Source: Variovorax ginsengisoli
GTDB taxonomy: Bacteria > Pseudomonadota > Gammaproteobacteria > Burkholderiales > Burkholderiaceae_C
Assembly (NCBI RefSeq): GCF_030486595.1
Contig: NZ_JAUJZH010000002.1
Location: 248,001-312,000, forward strand
DNA length: 64,000 bases
Direction: 5' to 3'
The translations under genes were made by a program, and so were the position numbers. Under the pieces are notes generated by a model. That model made no database searches. It was not told the DNA's origin and saw only the letters and a list, made by a program, of their open reading frames with translations. Numbering within the stretch: position 1 is the first letter of the stretch; each line of letters starts with the position of its first letter. Of the stretch, positions 17,140 through 26,206 are shown piece by piece.

Positions 17140-18572
17140 AGTGACAGCAGCGGCAGCGTGAGCGTCGCCAGCGCGCCGCCGCGCGGCGCGTTCGCGAGTT
17201 CGACCCGGCCGCGATGCAGGGCCGCGATCTCTTTCACGAAGGCCAGCCCGAGCCCGGTGCTCTTCTTCTGGCTGTGGGGCCGGGCGAGCGAGTAGAACTT
17301 CTCGAAGACCTTGTCCTTCGCATAGTCCGGAATGCCCGGACCGCGGTCGCGCACGCTCACGATGGCCCGGCGCGAACTGGCTTCCAGCGCCAGCAGCACC
17401 TCGGCGCCCGCGGGCGAGAAGTCGATCGCGTTGTCGAGCAGGTTGCTGATCGCGCGGCGCAGCAGGAAGGGGTCGCCTTCGACGCTGGCCTCGGCATGGA
17501 TCGCGACCTGCACGCGCACCTCGCGCCGCGCGGCCGCGGCCTGGGCACCGGCGGCCACCTCCCGCAGCAGCGGCCCCAGCGCCACCGGCTCGCTGCGGTC
17601 CAGCGCGCGCCGGGTCTCGAGCGCGGTGAGCTCCATCATGCGGTCGACGATCTCCTGGATGCGCTGGGTTTCGTGCGCGATGTTGGCGAGGAAGCGCTCG
17701 CGCTCGGCCTGCGGCATCGACGGCTCCTGGATCAGCTCGGCGGCGCCGCGGATGGCCGACAGCGGGCTCTTGATCTCGTGGGTGAAGGTCTGCACGTAGT
17801 CGGCCACGTAGTTGCGGCCGGTGAAGGCGTCGCGCATCTCGCCGAGGCCGCTGCGCAGCGTGTCGATGGCCCGGCGCAGCATGCGGCCCAGGCTCAGGCT
17901 GCGCTGCGCGCGCAGCCAGCCGACGTAGTCCGAGATCAGCCCGAAGGGACGAACCAGCCAGACCGAGACGATGACCGCGCCCACCAGCAGGGCCAGTGCC
18001 GAGCCGACGCCCACCCACAGGGTGCGGGCCCGCGCGTCCTCGACGAACTGGCCGAAGCTCTGGACCGGCTTGCCGACGCTGACCACGCCGACGATCTCGT
18101 TGCCCCAGCGCACCGGCGCGCCCACGTACATCACCGAGCTCAGAGGATCGTTGGCGATGTCGCGGGTGGTGCGCGCGCCGTAGGTGCCCGCCAGCGAGCG
18201 GCTGACGTCGCTCCAGCGCGAGAAGTCGGCGCCCAGGTTGCGGCCCTGCGAATCGAACAGCACCCGGCCGTTGCGGTCGGTCACGTACATCCGCAGTTCC
18301 ACGTGGCGCTTGTGCAGGTTGTAGATCTGGGCCGAGAACTGGCGCGCATAGACCGAGCGGAACAGGGGCTCGAGCCGCGCGGTGTTGATCGCCCCGGCGA
18401 TCACGTCCTGCTCGACCAGGCTGGCCATCAGCTGCGAGGCCTCGACCAGCGATTCTTCCGCCGACTCGCGGTAGCGCGGGTCGATGTCGATCACGACGCG
18501 GTAGAGCAGGAAGGCGATGCCTGCCGTGTAGATCAGCAGAATGCCGAGAAAGATGCGGGTCCGACTGGTCAT
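17133..18572 (-). CDS. creC: Sensor histidine kinase CreC
   Basis: A 479-residue inner-membrane kinase. TM1 at the extreme N-terminus (RIFLGILLIYTAGIAFLLYRV), a periplasmic CreC-type sensor domain (about residues 30-190), TM2, a HAMP-like linker, then the HisKA box FTHEIKSPLSA with the phospho-accepting His. The N, G1 and G2 boxes follow (NLLDNAIDFSP, DRGPGIP, STGLGLAFV). CreC phosphorylates CreB, encoded just upstream; in enterics the pair answers carbon source changes. No creD membrane gene is adjacent. The ATG at 18572 (MTSRTRIF) is chosen over one eight codons earlier as it begins the anchor. Confidence 0.87.
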   Translation of the reverse strand: MTSRTRIFLGILLIYTAGIAFLLYRVVIDIDPRYRESAEESLVEASQLMASLVEQDVIAGAINTARLEPLFRSVYARQFSAQIYNLHKRHVELRMYVTDRNGRVLFDSQGRNLGADFSRWSDVSRSLAGTYGARTTRDIANDPLSSVMYVGAPVRWGNEIVGVVSVGKPVQSFGQFVEDARARTLWVGVGSALALLVGAVIVSVWLVRPFGLISDYVGWLRAQRSLSLGRMLRRAIDTLRSGLGEMRDAFTGRNYVADYVQTFTHEIKSPLSAIRGAAELIQEPSMPQAERERFLANIAHETQRIQEIVDRMMELTALETRRALDRSEPVALGPLLREVAAGAQAAAARREVRVQVAIHAEASVEGDPFLLRRAISNLLDNAIDFSPAGAEVLLALEASSRRAIVSVRDRGPGIPDYAKDKVFEKFYSLARPHSQKKSTGLGLAFVKEIAALHRGRVELANAPRGGALATLTLPLLSLH

Positions 18573-18599
18573 GGCACGGCCCCCACGCTCCCCCACTGC

Positions 18600-18660
18600 G
18601 TGTGGGTCGCTGCCCCCCGAGGGGGCCGCAGGCCGCCTTGGGAGCGGCCCGGCGCCGGCC
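18600..18660. repeat. GC-rich palindromic intergenic unit (REP-like)
   Basis: The 94-base gap between creB and creC holds two strong hairpins. One is a GCCCCC/GGGGGC stem around 18612-18626. The other is a GGCCGC...GCGGCC stem at about 18624-18649. The motif resembles short repeats I recall scattered between genes of Comamonadaceae, but no second full copy was found in this window. It may set the relative expression of creB and creC. Confidence 0.4.
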
Positions 18661-18666
18661 TGGTAC

Positions 18667-19416
18667 TCATGGAGCAGGCGGCAGTTCTTCGTTCAGCGCA
18701 TAGCCGGTGCCGCGCAAGGTGCGGATCGGGTCGACCTCGGGCGCGATCGCCTTGAGCTTGGCGCGCAGCGTCTTCACGTGCGCATCCACGGTGCGGTCGA
18801 AGCTGTCGCTGGCCTCGTCCCAGACCAGTCGCAGCAGGTCGTCGCGGGTGTAGACGCGCCCCGGCCGCTGCACCAGCAGCCGCAGCACGCCGTACTCGTA
18901 GCGCGAGAGTTCGAGCAGGCGGCCGTAGTAGCGGATCTGCATGCGTTCGAGGTCGAGCGCGAACGGCGTCGCGGGCGCGGCGGGGGAGGGGGCCGGCGCC
19001 GGCGAGGTGGCCGCTGCCGGCACTCCCTGGGCGCCGCGGCCGCTGCGGCGCAGGATGGTCCGCACCCGCGCCACCAGCTCGCGCGGCGAAAAAGGCTTGG
19101 CGATGTAGTCGTCGGCGCCGAGTTCGAGGCCGACCACGCGGTCGATTTCGTCGCTGCGTGCGGTCAGGAACAGCATCGGCACCTGCGCCCCACCGGGCAG
19201 GGCCTGCAGCCGCTTGAACAGCTCGAAGCCGTTCATGTCGGGCAGTCCGACGTCGAGGATCGCGAGCGCCGGCGGCTCGGCCGTGAACTGCGCGATGGCC
19301 TGGGCGGCGGTGGCGCACCAGACCGGGACGAAGCCGTCGGTGCGCAGCACGTACTGCAGGGTGTCGGCGATGCCGGACTCGTCTTCGGCGATCAGGATCC
19401 GCGGGTTGGAGAGCAT
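18667..19416 (-). CDS. creB: Response regulator CreB
   Basis: A 249-residue OmpR/PhoB-class regulator. The receiver domain (residues 1-120) has the acidic pocket (AEDE), the phospho-acceptor Asp in LAILDVGLPDMNG, the conserved Thr (FLTARSDE) and Lys (IAKPFSPREL). A Pro/Ala-rich linker of about 30 residues is followed by a winged-helix DNA-binding domain (RYEYGVLRLLVQRPGRVYTR). It is cotranscribed with creC, 94 bases downstream. The ATG at 19416 starts directly before NPRILIAEDE; longer frames are spurious. Confidence 0.87.
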   Translation of the reverse strand: MLSNPRILIAEDESGIADTLQYVLRTDGFVPVWCATAAQAIAQFTAEPPALAILDVGLPDMNGFELFKRLQALPGGAQVPMLFLTARSDEIDRVVGLELGADDYIAKPFSPRELVARVRTILRRSGRGAQGVPAAATSPAPAPSPAAPATPFALDLERMQIRYYGRLLELSRYEYGVLRLLVQRPGRVYTRDDLLRLVWDEASDSFDRTVDAHVKTLRAKLKAIAPEVDPIRTLRGTGYALNEELPPAP

Positions 19417-19450
19417 GCGGCGATGGTAGCCGCGCCCCGGTGCTGCCGGC

Positions 19451-19645
19451 CTACTGCGCCCGGTAGCCGGCGTTCTCGATCGCGACGATGATGTCCTGCC
19501 GAGGGTGCTGGCTGACGACGTCGACATGCCCGGTCTCGAGGTCGACCGTGACCTGCGCGCTGGGATCGATCGTCTGGACCGCGTTCTGCACCACGCCGGC
19601 GCAGTGGCCGCAACTCATGCCCGTGACCTGGAACTTCTGGCTCAT
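19451..19645 (-). CDS. Heavy-metal-associated domain protein (CopZ-like copper chaperone)
   Basis: A 64-residue single HMA domain. It has the metal-binding GMSCGHC motif near the N-terminus and a ferredoxin-like fold ending IENAGYRAQ. CopZ/Atx1 proteins carry Cu(I) in the cytoplasm to P-type ATPases; here the nearest candidate, CcoI, is 18 kb away. An AGGAGCCATCACG ribosome site precedes the ATG at 19645. It lies 34 bases upstream of creB on the same strand and is divergent from the next regulator gene. Copper rather than another soft metal is inferred from the motif. Confidence 0.85.
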   Translation of the reverse strand: MSQKFQVTGMSCGHCAGVVQNAVQTIDPSAQVTVDLETGHVDVVSQHPRQDIIVAIENAGYRAQ

Positions 19646-19764
19646 CGTGATGGCTCCTTCATGTGGTTGAAGCGCGAGTTTGAACCTTTCCCCCATGTCA
19701 ATGTCCAGTGAGGGGGCGCTTCCTGCGGTACAAACAGCAAGTTTTTTCACTTCACTACCCACCC

Positions 19765-20454
19765 ATGCGAATCCTTCTGGTCGAAGACGATGAGGTCCTG
19801 CGCGGCGTGATGCTGCGCAGCCTGGGTGATGCGGGCCACCGCGTCGACGTGGCGGCCAACGTCGAGGACGCCGACCACCTGTGGCGGGTGCAGACCTTCG
19901 ATGCCGTGCTGCTCGACCTGAACCTGCCGGCGACCTCCAGCCCGACCAGCGGCCTCGCGAGCGGCCTGGCGGCCCTGCGCCAGGCGCGGGCCCGCGGCGA
20001 CCGCACCCCGGTGCTGGTGCTGACCGCCCGCGACCGCACCGACGAACGCATCGCCGGCCTGGACGCCGGTGCCGACGACTACCTCGGCAAGCCCTTCGAC
20101 CTGGCGGAGGTCGAGGCCCGGCTGCGGGCGCTGGTGCGCCGGGCCCAGGGCACCGACGACATCGCGCTGCTCGGGCAGCTCCGGCTCGACCGGCGGGCGC
20201 GCCGCTTCGCCGTCGGGGGCGTGCCGCTGGACCTGCCGGCGCGCGAGTTCGAGGTGCTGTGGGAGCTGATGAGCCCGCCCGGGCGCACGGTCAGCAAGCG
20301 CGAGCTGTCCGACAAGCTCTCGACCTTCGACGAATCGCTGGGCGACAACGCGCTCGAGGCCTTCATCTCTCGGCTGCGCAAGAAGCTGGTCGCCAGCGGT
20401 GCCGCCATCCGCACGCTGCGCGGCATCGGCTACCTGATGGAAGCCGAGACGTGA
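19765..20454 (+). CDS. OmpR-family response regulator (QseB/TctD-like)
   Basis: A 229-residue regulator with a receiver domain (MRILLVEDDEVLR, acceptor Asp in AVLLDLNLP, LTARDRTDERIAGLDAGADDYL, KPF) and a C-terminal winged helix (LPAREFEVLWELMSPPGRTVSK...RGIGYL). The receiver has an insert of about ten residues after the acceptor Asp (TSSPTSGLAS), longer than usual. The stop overlaps the GTG start of the kinase gene by GTGA. Closest described groups are QseB and TctD; the signal is unknown. The upstream region is shared with the divergent CopZ-like gene, so copper response is possible. Confidence 0.9.
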   Translation: MRILLVEDDEVLRGVMLRSLGDAGHRVDVAANVEDADHLWRVQTFDAVLLDLNLPATSSPTSGLASGLAALRQARARGDRTPVLVLTARDRTDERIAGLDAGADDYLGKPFDLAEVEARLRALVRRAQGTDDIALLGQLRLDRRARRFAVGGVPLDLPAREFEVLWELMSPPGRTVSKRELSDKLSTFDESLGDNALEAFISRLRKKLVASGAAIRTLRGIGYLMEAET

Positions 20455-21842
20455 GCAGCGGCGCGGCGGCCGCGCCCTCGCTCATCGCGCGGGTGCTGCG
20501 TCGCGTGCTGCTGCCGCTGGGCCTGACATGGCTGCTGGGCACCGCGGTGGCGCTGGTCGTCGCCAGCTATTTCGCCGAGCAGGCCTTCGACCGCGCGATG
20601 CTGGACGACGCCTATTCGGTGTCGGCCAACGTGCGGGCCGGCGAGCGCGGCGTCGAGCTTCTGCTGTCGCCGCGCGAGATGAACAACCTGCTGTTCGACC
20701 AGGCGGAGACGGTCTACTTCGCGGTGCTGCGGCCCGATGGCTCGCTGCTGGCCGGCGACGCCGGCCTCCGTGCGCCGGCGCCGCAGGACGGCGCACGCCA
20801 CCGCTTCTCGCGCATCGACTACCAGGGCCAGGCGCTGCGGGCGGTGGTGCTCAACCAGGAAGAGCCGCTCGCCTATCGGGTCGTCATCGCGCAGACCACG
20901 CGCGGGCGCGCCTCGCTGGTCGAGAAGCTGCTGGCGTATTCGCTGGCGCCTCAACTGGTGCTGCTGGCGCTGCTGGCGGCCTGGATCTGGCGCGGCATCG
21001 ATCGCGAGCTGCACCCGCTGGGCGACCTGCGGCGCACGCTGGAGCGCCGCGATGCCCATGACCTGGCGCCGGTGCCGGTGGCTCGCAGTTCGCGCGAGCT
21101 CGAGCAGCTCGGCGACACGCTCAACGCGCTGTTCGAGCGTCTGGCACGCAGCGCCTCCGCGCAGCGCGAGTTCGCGGGCAATGTCGCGCACGAGCTGCGC
21201 ACGCCCCTGGCGGGCATCCGTGCGCTGGCCGACTACGGCCTGGCGCAGCGCGATCCGGCGGCCTGGCGCGAACAGCTGCAGCAGATCCTGGCCAGCCAGG
21301 TGCGGGCCAGCCACCTGGTCGACCAGCTGCTGGCGCTGGCGCTGGCGGACGAGGGCCATACCCGGCTGCAGCGCGAGCCCCTGCGGCTGGACCAGCTGGG
21401 GCAGCAGGCGGTGCTGCGGCACCTGGCGCGCTCCGATGCCCAGGGCGTCGATCTCGGCGGTCTCGGACTCGAGGAAGCGGTCACCGTGGCTGCCAATGCG
21501 GCGCTGGTCGAGGGCATCCTCGACAACCTGATCGACAACGCGCTGCGCTACGGCGGCCACACCATCACCGTGGAACTGTCGGGCCGCACGCTAAGCGTGG
21601 TCGATGACGGCCCGGGCATCGCGCCCGATGCCCAGCCCGACTTGCTGCAGCGCTGGGCACAGGGGCCGGCGGGCCAGAAACTCGGACAGGGCGCCGGGCT
21701 GGGCCTGGCGATCGTGGCCCGCTACGCGAAGCTGCTCGGCGCCGAGCTGAGCTTCGCACGGGCCTCCGACGAGGGAGGCCTGCGCGTCAGCGTGGCTTTC
21801 TCCGCCGACGCGCAGGCGGCCGTTCAGGCCAGGGCCGGGTAG
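20451..21842 (+). CDS. Sensor histidine kinase (QseC/TctE-like)
   Basis: A 463-residue kinase started at GTG 20451, which overlaps the regulator stop. TM1 (about residues 18-45), a periplasmic region of about 130 residues, TM2 (YSLAPQLVLLALLAAWIW), a HAMP-type linker, HisKA with NVAHELRTPLAGI, then NLIDNALRYGG, DDGPGI and GAGLGLAIV boxes. All catalytic motifs are intact. It pairs with the regulator at 19765. Its last 19 bases overlap the convergent Old Yellow Enzyme gene. Confidence 0.9.
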   Translation: MSSGAAAAPSLIARVLRRVLLPLGLTWLLGTAVALVVASYFAEQAFDRAMLDDAYSVSANVRAGERGVELLLSPREMNNLLFDQAETVYFAVLRPDGSLLAGDAGLRAPAPQDGARHRFSRIDYQGQALRAVVLNQEEPLAYRVVIAQTTRGRASLVEKLLAYSLAPQLVLLALLAAWIWRGIDRELHPLGDLRRTLERRDAHDLAPVPVARSSRELEQLGDTLNALFERLARSASAQREFAGNVAHELRTPLAGIRALADYGLAQRDPAAWREQLQQILASQVRASHLVDQLLALALADEGHTRLQREPLRLDQLGQQAVLRHLARSDAQGVDLGGLGLEEAVTVAANAALVEGILDNLIDNALRYGGHTITVELSGRTLSVVDDGPGIAPDAQPDLLQRWAQGPAGQKLGQGAGLGLAIVARYAKLLGAELSFARASDEGGLRVSVAFSADAQAAVQARAG

Positions 21843-22927
21843 TCGGTGTAGCCGGCTTCGCCGCCGCCGTAGAAGGTGTTCTTGTCCCACGGATTCAACG
21901 GCGCGCCTTCGCGCAGGCGGCGCACCAGGTCCGGGTTCGAGATGAAGGGCCGGCCGAAGGCGACCAGGTCGTCGCCTTCCTTGAGCGCTTCTTCGGCCAG
22001 CGGCTTGTCGTAGCCGTCGTTGACCATCCAGGCGCCCTTGCCGCCGGCCGCGCGGTATGCGGCCTTCAGCGCCTCGTAGTCGAAGGGCCGGTCGTCCAGC
22101 TCGCGCGGGCCGCCGGTGGCGCCTTCGATGACGTGGATGTAGGCCAGGTCGAGCGGTGCCAGCTGGCGCACCACGTAGTCGAACAGCGGTTGCGGGTCGG
22201 CGTCGTGGACGTCGTTGGCCGGCGTCACCGGCGACAGGCGGATGCCGGTGCGGCCGCCGCCCACCGCGTCGACCACCGCGCGCGTGGCCTCCAGCAGCAG
22301 GCGGGCGCGGTTGGGGATGCTGCCGCCGTAGTCGTCGCTTCGCTTGTTGCTGCCGGTCTTCAGGAACTGGTCGAGCAGGTAGCCGTTGGCGCCATGGATC
22401 TCGACACCGTCGAAGCCGGCGGTCTCGACCGCGTTGCGCGCCGCGGCGGCATAGGCGTGCACGATGCCGGGGAGTTCGGCCGCATCAAGTGCGCGCGGCT
22501 CGGAGGTCTCGACGAAGGTCGGCACGCCGTCCTTGATCAGCACGGTCTTGGTCTTGGCGGTGATCGCGGAGGGGGCGACCGGCTTGCCGTTGTCGGGCTG
22601 CAGCTCGGTGTGCGAGACGCGCCCGACGTGCCACAGCTGGACCACGATCTTGCCGCCCTCGGCGTGCACCGCATCGGTCACGCGCTTCCAGGCGTCAAGC
22701 TGGTCGGTGCCGTAGAGGCCCGGCACGTCGGCATAGCCCTGGCCTTGCTGGCTGATCGCGGTGGCTTCGGTGATCAGCAGGCCAGCGGAGGCGCGCTGCG
22801 CATAGTAGGTGGCGGTGATGTCGCGCGGAACGGCATTGGGTGCCCGGTTGCGCGTCAGCGGCGCCATCACGATGCGGTTGTCGAGCGCCAGATCGCCTGC
22901 CTGGACGGGATCGAAGAGAGAGGACAT
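21824..22927 (-). CDS. Old Yellow Enzyme family alkene reductase (NemA-like)
   Basis: A 367-residue FMN-dependent TIM-barrel oxidoreductase. Diagnostic segments are IVMAPLTRNRA at the N-terminus, QLWHVGR, the substrate-binding EIHGANGYLLDQFL (His and Asn), GGSIPNRARLL and VAFGRPFISNPDLV. The group reduces activated C=C bonds, nitrate esters and nitroaromatics with NAD(P)H, acting as a detoxification enzyme. Length is normal. The gene is convergent with the upstream kinase and divergent from the MFS gene at 23039, about 110 bases away. Confidence 0.92.
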   Translation of the reverse strand: MSSLFDPVQAGDLALDNRIVMAPLTRNRAPNAVPRDITATYYAQRASAGLLITEATAISQQGQGYADVPGLYGTDQLDAWKRVTDAVHAEGGKIVVQLWHVGRVSHTELQPDNGKPVAPSAITAKTKTVLIKDGVPTFVETSEPRALDAAELPGIVHAYAAAARNAVETAGFDGVEIHGANGYLLDQFLKTGSNKRSDDYGGSIPNRARLLLEATRAVVDAVGGGRTGIRLSPVTPANDVHDADPQPLFDYVVRQLAPLDLAYIHVIEGATGGPRELDDRPFDYEALKAAYRAAGGKGAWMVNDGYDKPLAEEALKEGDDLVAFGRPFISNPDLVRRLREGAPLNPWDKNTFYGGGEAGYTDYPALA

Positions 22928-23038
22928 GAACGGAGTGCCTGTTGTTGAAGATGAGGGAAGAGAACGCGCAAGGGTAAACCCCGAATCGCAACCCTGCTGT
23001 CGCACGGTTGTCCTGTTGGTGCTAGTCACTGCCGCAGA

Positions 23039-24265
23039 ATGCGCGGATTCCGCATGCCTTCGACGCCCGCCTCGCTCACGCCCGCCCAAGCCCTCCGTCT
23101 CGCATTGGCGCTGTCGCTGGGGGCGGCCGTCTCGCTCGGCATCACCCGCTTTTCCTATGGCCTGCTGCTGCCGCCGATGCGCGCGGACCTGGGATGGAGC
23201 TATGCGCTGGCCGGCGGCATGAACACCGCCAACGCCGCCGGCTACCTGCTGGGTGCGCTGCTGACGCCGACGTTGATGCGGCGCTTCGGCGCGGTGCGGC
23301 TGCTGGTCGGCGGTGCGGTCGCGGCCAGCCTCTTCATGGCGGCCAGCGGCTTCTTCGTTTCGGCGCCGGCGCTCTTGCTGCAGCGCCTGCTGGCCGGCCT
23401 GGCCAGCGCCTGGGTGTTCGTCTCCGGCGGCCTGCTGGCGGCCCGGCTCGGCAGCGCGCAGCCGTCGCGCGCGGGTCTGCTGCTGGGGCTCTATTACGGC
23501 GGCACCGGCTTCGGCATCACGCTGTCGGCGCTGCTGGTGCCCGCGGTGCTGCAGGTCGCGGCCGGGGCACCGCATGGCTGGGCCTGGGCCTGGTGGGCGC
23601 TGGCGCTGGCCAGCGTCGCGGCCACCGCGGTGCTCGCGTTCGCGGTGCGCGCGTTGCCGGGGGAGGGCGCCGTCGTCGCGGCGCCGACGCCGGCGCCCGC
23701 GACGGGCCGGCCGGCCTGGCCGATCCGGCGCTTCGGCTGGGCGTTGGCGGGCTATGCGCTGTTCGGTGCCGGCTACATCGGCTACATGACCTTTGTCATC
23801 GCGCTGCTGCGCGAGCAGGGCGCGAGCCCCGGCGACATCACGCTGTTCTACGCTTTGCTGGGCGTCGCCTGCGTGGCGTCGGCCCGCCTGTGGGCCGGCC
23901 TGCTCGACCGCTTTCGCGGCGGCGGCCCGCAGGCCCTGCTGAACGCCCTGCTGGGGGTGGCGACCCTGCTGCCGGTGCTCAGTCCGGCCTGGCCCCTGAC
24001 CTTGGTCTCGGGCCTGATGTTCGGTGCCGTCTTCCTGTCGGTGGTGGCGTCGACGACGGCGCTGGTGCGACACAACCTGCCGGCCCCGCAATGGGCGGCC
24101 GGCATCAGCGCGTTCACGATCGTCTTCGCGCTCGGCCAGATCGTCGGCCCGACCGTGACCGGCTGGATCTCCGACGGCCGCGGCGGCCTCGCCGGCGGTC
24201 TGGTCGCGTCGGCCCTCGCGCTGTGGGCCGGCGCCTTGCTCGCCTGGCGTCAACGGCCCGCTTGA
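23039..24265 (+). CDS. MFS transporter (YbfB/YjiJ-like)
   Basis: A 408-residue, 12-helix major facilitator. Visible are SLGITRFSYGLLLPPMRADLGWSY in the first helix and loop (typical of the YbfB/YjiJ group), a central cytoplasmic loop around residues 215-235 and RFGWALAGYALFGAGYIGYMTF starting the second half. The substrate is unknown; the family is thought to export small organic compounds. The start could also be the ATG at 23054, as no convincing ribosome site favours either. It ends 12 bases before the convergent GST gene. Confidence 0.85.
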   Translation: MRGFRMPSTPASLTPAQALRLALALSLGAAVSLGITRFSYGLLLPPMRADLGWSYALAGGMNTANAAGYLLGALLTPTLMRRFGAVRLLVGGAVAASLFMAASGFFVSAPALLLQRLLAGLASAWVFVSGGLLAARLGSAQPSRAGLLLGLYYGGTGFGITLSALLVPAVLQVAAGAPHGWAWAWWALALASVAATAVLAFAVRALPGEGAVVAAPTPAPATGRPAWPIRRFGWALAGYALFGAGYIGYMTFVIALLREQGASPGDITLFYALLGVACVASARLWAGLLDRFRGGGPQALLNALLGVATLLPVLSPAWPLTLVSGLMFGAVFLSVVASTTALVRHNLPAPQWAAGISAFTIVFALGQIVGPTVTGWISDGRGGLAGGLVASALALWAGALLAWRQRPA

Positions 24266-24277
24266 GGCCTCAACAGA

Positions 24278-24886
24278 CTACTTCGCGAGGCCTTCTGCCT
24301 TCAATGCTTCCTGGACCGCGGGGCGGGCGGCCACCCGCGCGTGCCAGGCGCTGAGCTTCGGCAGGTCGGCGATTTCGACGCCGGTGGGCTTGGCCCAGTT
24401 GGTGACCGCGAACAAGTAGCCGTCGGCGACGCTGAAGGTGTCGCCCATCAGGTAGTCCTTGTCGGCCAACTGGCTGTCGAGCCATTCGTAGCGCGAGCGC
24501 AGCTTGGTCTTGGAGATGGCCTTGCCTTCTTCAGGCATGCCCGGATTGAACAGCGGCGAGAAGCTCTTGTGGATCTCGGTGCCGATGAAGGTCAGCCATT
24601 CTTGCAGGCGGTAGCGCGACATCGTGCCGTTGGCCGGCGCCAGGTTCTTGGTCGGCACCAGGTCGGCAATGTACTGCAAGATGGCCGGGCCTTCGCGCAG
24701 GCGCGTGCCGTCGTCGAGTTCGAGCATCGGCACGTAGCCCAGCGGGTTGATGCCGTAGTAGTCGGTGCCATCCTGCAGCTTGTGGCTCTTGGTGCTGGCG
24801 AGCACCGGTTCGAAAGCCAGGCCCGCTTCGCGCAGGGCGATGTGGGGCGACAGCGAGCAGGCGCCCGGCGAGTAGTACAGCTTCAT
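24278..24886 (-). CDS. Beta-class glutathione S-transferase
   Basis: A 202-residue two-domain GST. The N-terminal thioredoxin-like domain begins MKLYYSPGACSLSPH with the beta-class Cys10, and NPLGYVPMLELDDG...EGPAILQYIAD gives the glutathione-binding cis-Pro and Glu-Gly pair. The C-terminal helical domain has TEIHKSFSPLF with the His of beta-class enzymes. It conjugates or thiol-reduces electrophiles in the cytoplasm. Length matches PmGST and E. coli GstA. It stands as a single gene. Confidence 0.92.
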   Translation of the reverse strand: MKLYYSPGACSLSPHIALREAGLAFEPVLASTKSHKLQDGTDYYGINPLGYVPMLELDDGTRLREGPAILQYIADLVPTKNLAPANGTMSRYRLQEWLTFIGTEIHKSFSPLFNPGMPEEGKAISKTKLRSRYEWLDSQLADKDYLMGDTFSVADGYLFAVTNWAKPTGVEIADLPKLSAWHARVAARPAVQEALKAEGLAK

Positions 24887-25067
24887 TCGAAAAACTCCAG
24901 TGAATAGGCGAAATGCGTTCTTGACGACGCGACAGCGATGCTAAGCGGTTTCACGGGGCGCGTTTTTGTCCTACGGTGCCTTGGGCGCCGCGACTATGGG
25001 GCCGTCGCGCGCGGGTTCCTAAGCTTGCGGGCACCGCGACGGGGTCCGTCGTTCAAGGAGTCCACTC

Positions 25068-25253
25068 ATGTTGAAGTACGCCATTGTCTTCGCCGTCATC
25101 TCGTTGATCGCCGGTGCCCTGGGGTTCGGCGGCGTGGCGGCCGGCGCGGCCGGCATCGCCAAGGTGCTGTTCGGGCTGTTCCTGGTGCTTGCGGTCGTCT
25201 TCCTCGTGCTGGCCGCCCTCGGCGTGGGCGCGGTGAAGAAGGCGCTGGACTGA
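25068..25253 (+). CDS. DUF1328 (YtjA-like) small membrane protein
   Basis: A 61-residue hydrophobic protein, almost entirely two membrane helices ([29 protein letters not shown] and a second segment ending VKKALD). It matches the DUF1328/YtjA family, whose role is unknown and which is often induced under stress. A strong AAGGAG site precedes the ATG. The 180 bases upstream hold no other gene. It lies 13 bases before the transglutaminase-like gene. Confidence 0.87.
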   Translation: MLKYAIVFAVISLIAGALGFGGVAAGAAGIAKVLFGLFLVLAVVFLVLAALGVGAVKKALD

Positions 25254-25266
25254 ACGCCTGAACGCC

Positions 25267-26175
25267 ATGCACTTTTCCCACATCGACGCGCTGCTCGAAT
25301 ACGAGGTCGCCGCACCGTCGCACCTGCTGCTCAACATCGAGGCCGCGCGCAGCGGCGCGCAGGCGCTGATCAGCGAAGACCTGGTCATCGAGCCCGCCGT
25401 GCCGCTGCAGGCCTTCTGCGACGAAGGCAGCGGCAACCGCTTCGTGCGCTTCGATGCGGCGCCCGGGCCGCTCAGGATCCGCTACAAGGCCCATGTGCGG
25501 CGCGTCTGGGCGGAGGTGCCGACCGACCTGGTGGAGGTGCCGGTCAACGAGGTGCCGAACGAGATCCTCCACTACCTCATGCCGAGCCGCTACTGCGAGT
25601 CGGACCTGATGTCGCGCTGTGCGCTCCAGCTGTTCGGCGACCTGCCGCCGGGCATCGGGCGCGTGCAGGCGATCGTGGACTGGATCCACGACAGCATCAC
25701 CTACGAGCCGGGCAGCAGCGACTCGACCACCACGGCGCGCGAGGTCTTCGTCCAACGCGCCGGGGTTTGCCGCGACTTTGCCCACCTCGGCATCACCTTC
25801 TGCCGGGCGCTGAACATCCCGGCCCGGCTGGTGGTGGGCTATGTCTGGTTCGACGAGCCGCCGCAGGACTTCCATGCGGTGTTCGAGGCCTGGCTGGGCG
25901 GGCAGTGGGTGCTGTTCGATGGCACGCGGATGGCGCCGGTCGACCGGCTGGTGCGCGTCGGCACCGGGCGGGACGCCAAGGATGTGGCCTTTTGCACCCT
26001 CTTCGGCCCTGTGAGCATGACGGCCAAGACGCTGAGCGTGCGCGAACTGCAGGATGAGCGCCAGGGTGCGCCGGCCGAGCCGCGCCCGAGCGGTCAGATC
26101 GTGGGCATCGAGAAGCCGGTGGCGCTGCCGGCGGACGAGTTGGCGTCGGCGCACGAGGTCAGCGCCATCGACTGA
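25267..26175 (+). CDS. Transglutaminase-like cysteine protease superfamily protein
   Basis: A 302-residue cytoplasmic protein. It has an N-terminal beta domain (about residues 1-110) and a transglutaminase core with the triad Cys in AGVCRDFAHL, His in DFHAVFEAW and Asp in LFDGTRM. Family members cleave or cross-link amide bonds; bacterial ones of this type are often found with alpha-E/ATP-grasp peptide ligases, which are absent here. The gene is probably cotranscribed with the DUF1328 gene and is followed by a strong hairpin. Substrate unknown. Confidence 0.87.
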   Translation: MHFSHIDALLEYEVAAPSHLLLNIEAARSGAQALISEDLVIEPAVPLQAFCDEGSGNRFVRFDAAPGPLRIRYKAHVRRVWAEVPTDLVEVPVNEVPNEILHYLMPSRYCESDLMSRCALQLFGDLPPGIGRVQAIVDWIHDSITYEPGSSDSTTTAREVFVQRAGVCRDFAHLGITFCRALNIPARLVVGYVWFDEPPQDFHAVFEAWLGGQWVLFDGTRMAPVDRLVRVGTGRDAKDVAFCTLFGPVSMTAKTLSVRELQDERQGAPAEPRPSGQIVGIEKPVALPADELASAHEVSAID

Positions 26176-26179
26176 GTCC

Positions 26180-26206
26180 CTGATGCTATCAAAATGATAG
26201 CATCAG
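26180..26206. terminator. Perfect 12-bp hairpin after the transglutaminase gene
   Basis: CTGATGCTATCA (26180-26191) and its exact complement (26195-26206) flank an AAA loop. There is no T-run, so it may end transcription weakly or protect the 3' end. GATAGC-type hairpins of this sort are common between genes in Comamonadaceae in my recollection. Confidence 0.65.

Noticed and set aside
10626..17144. A 2172-codon open frame on the plus strand across the exosortase and PBP1A genes.
   Set aside because: Its product is compositionally biased (Arg, Gly, Ala, Gln, His) with no domain, and it runs antisense or out of frame to well-supported genes. Long empty frames are expected at this GC content.
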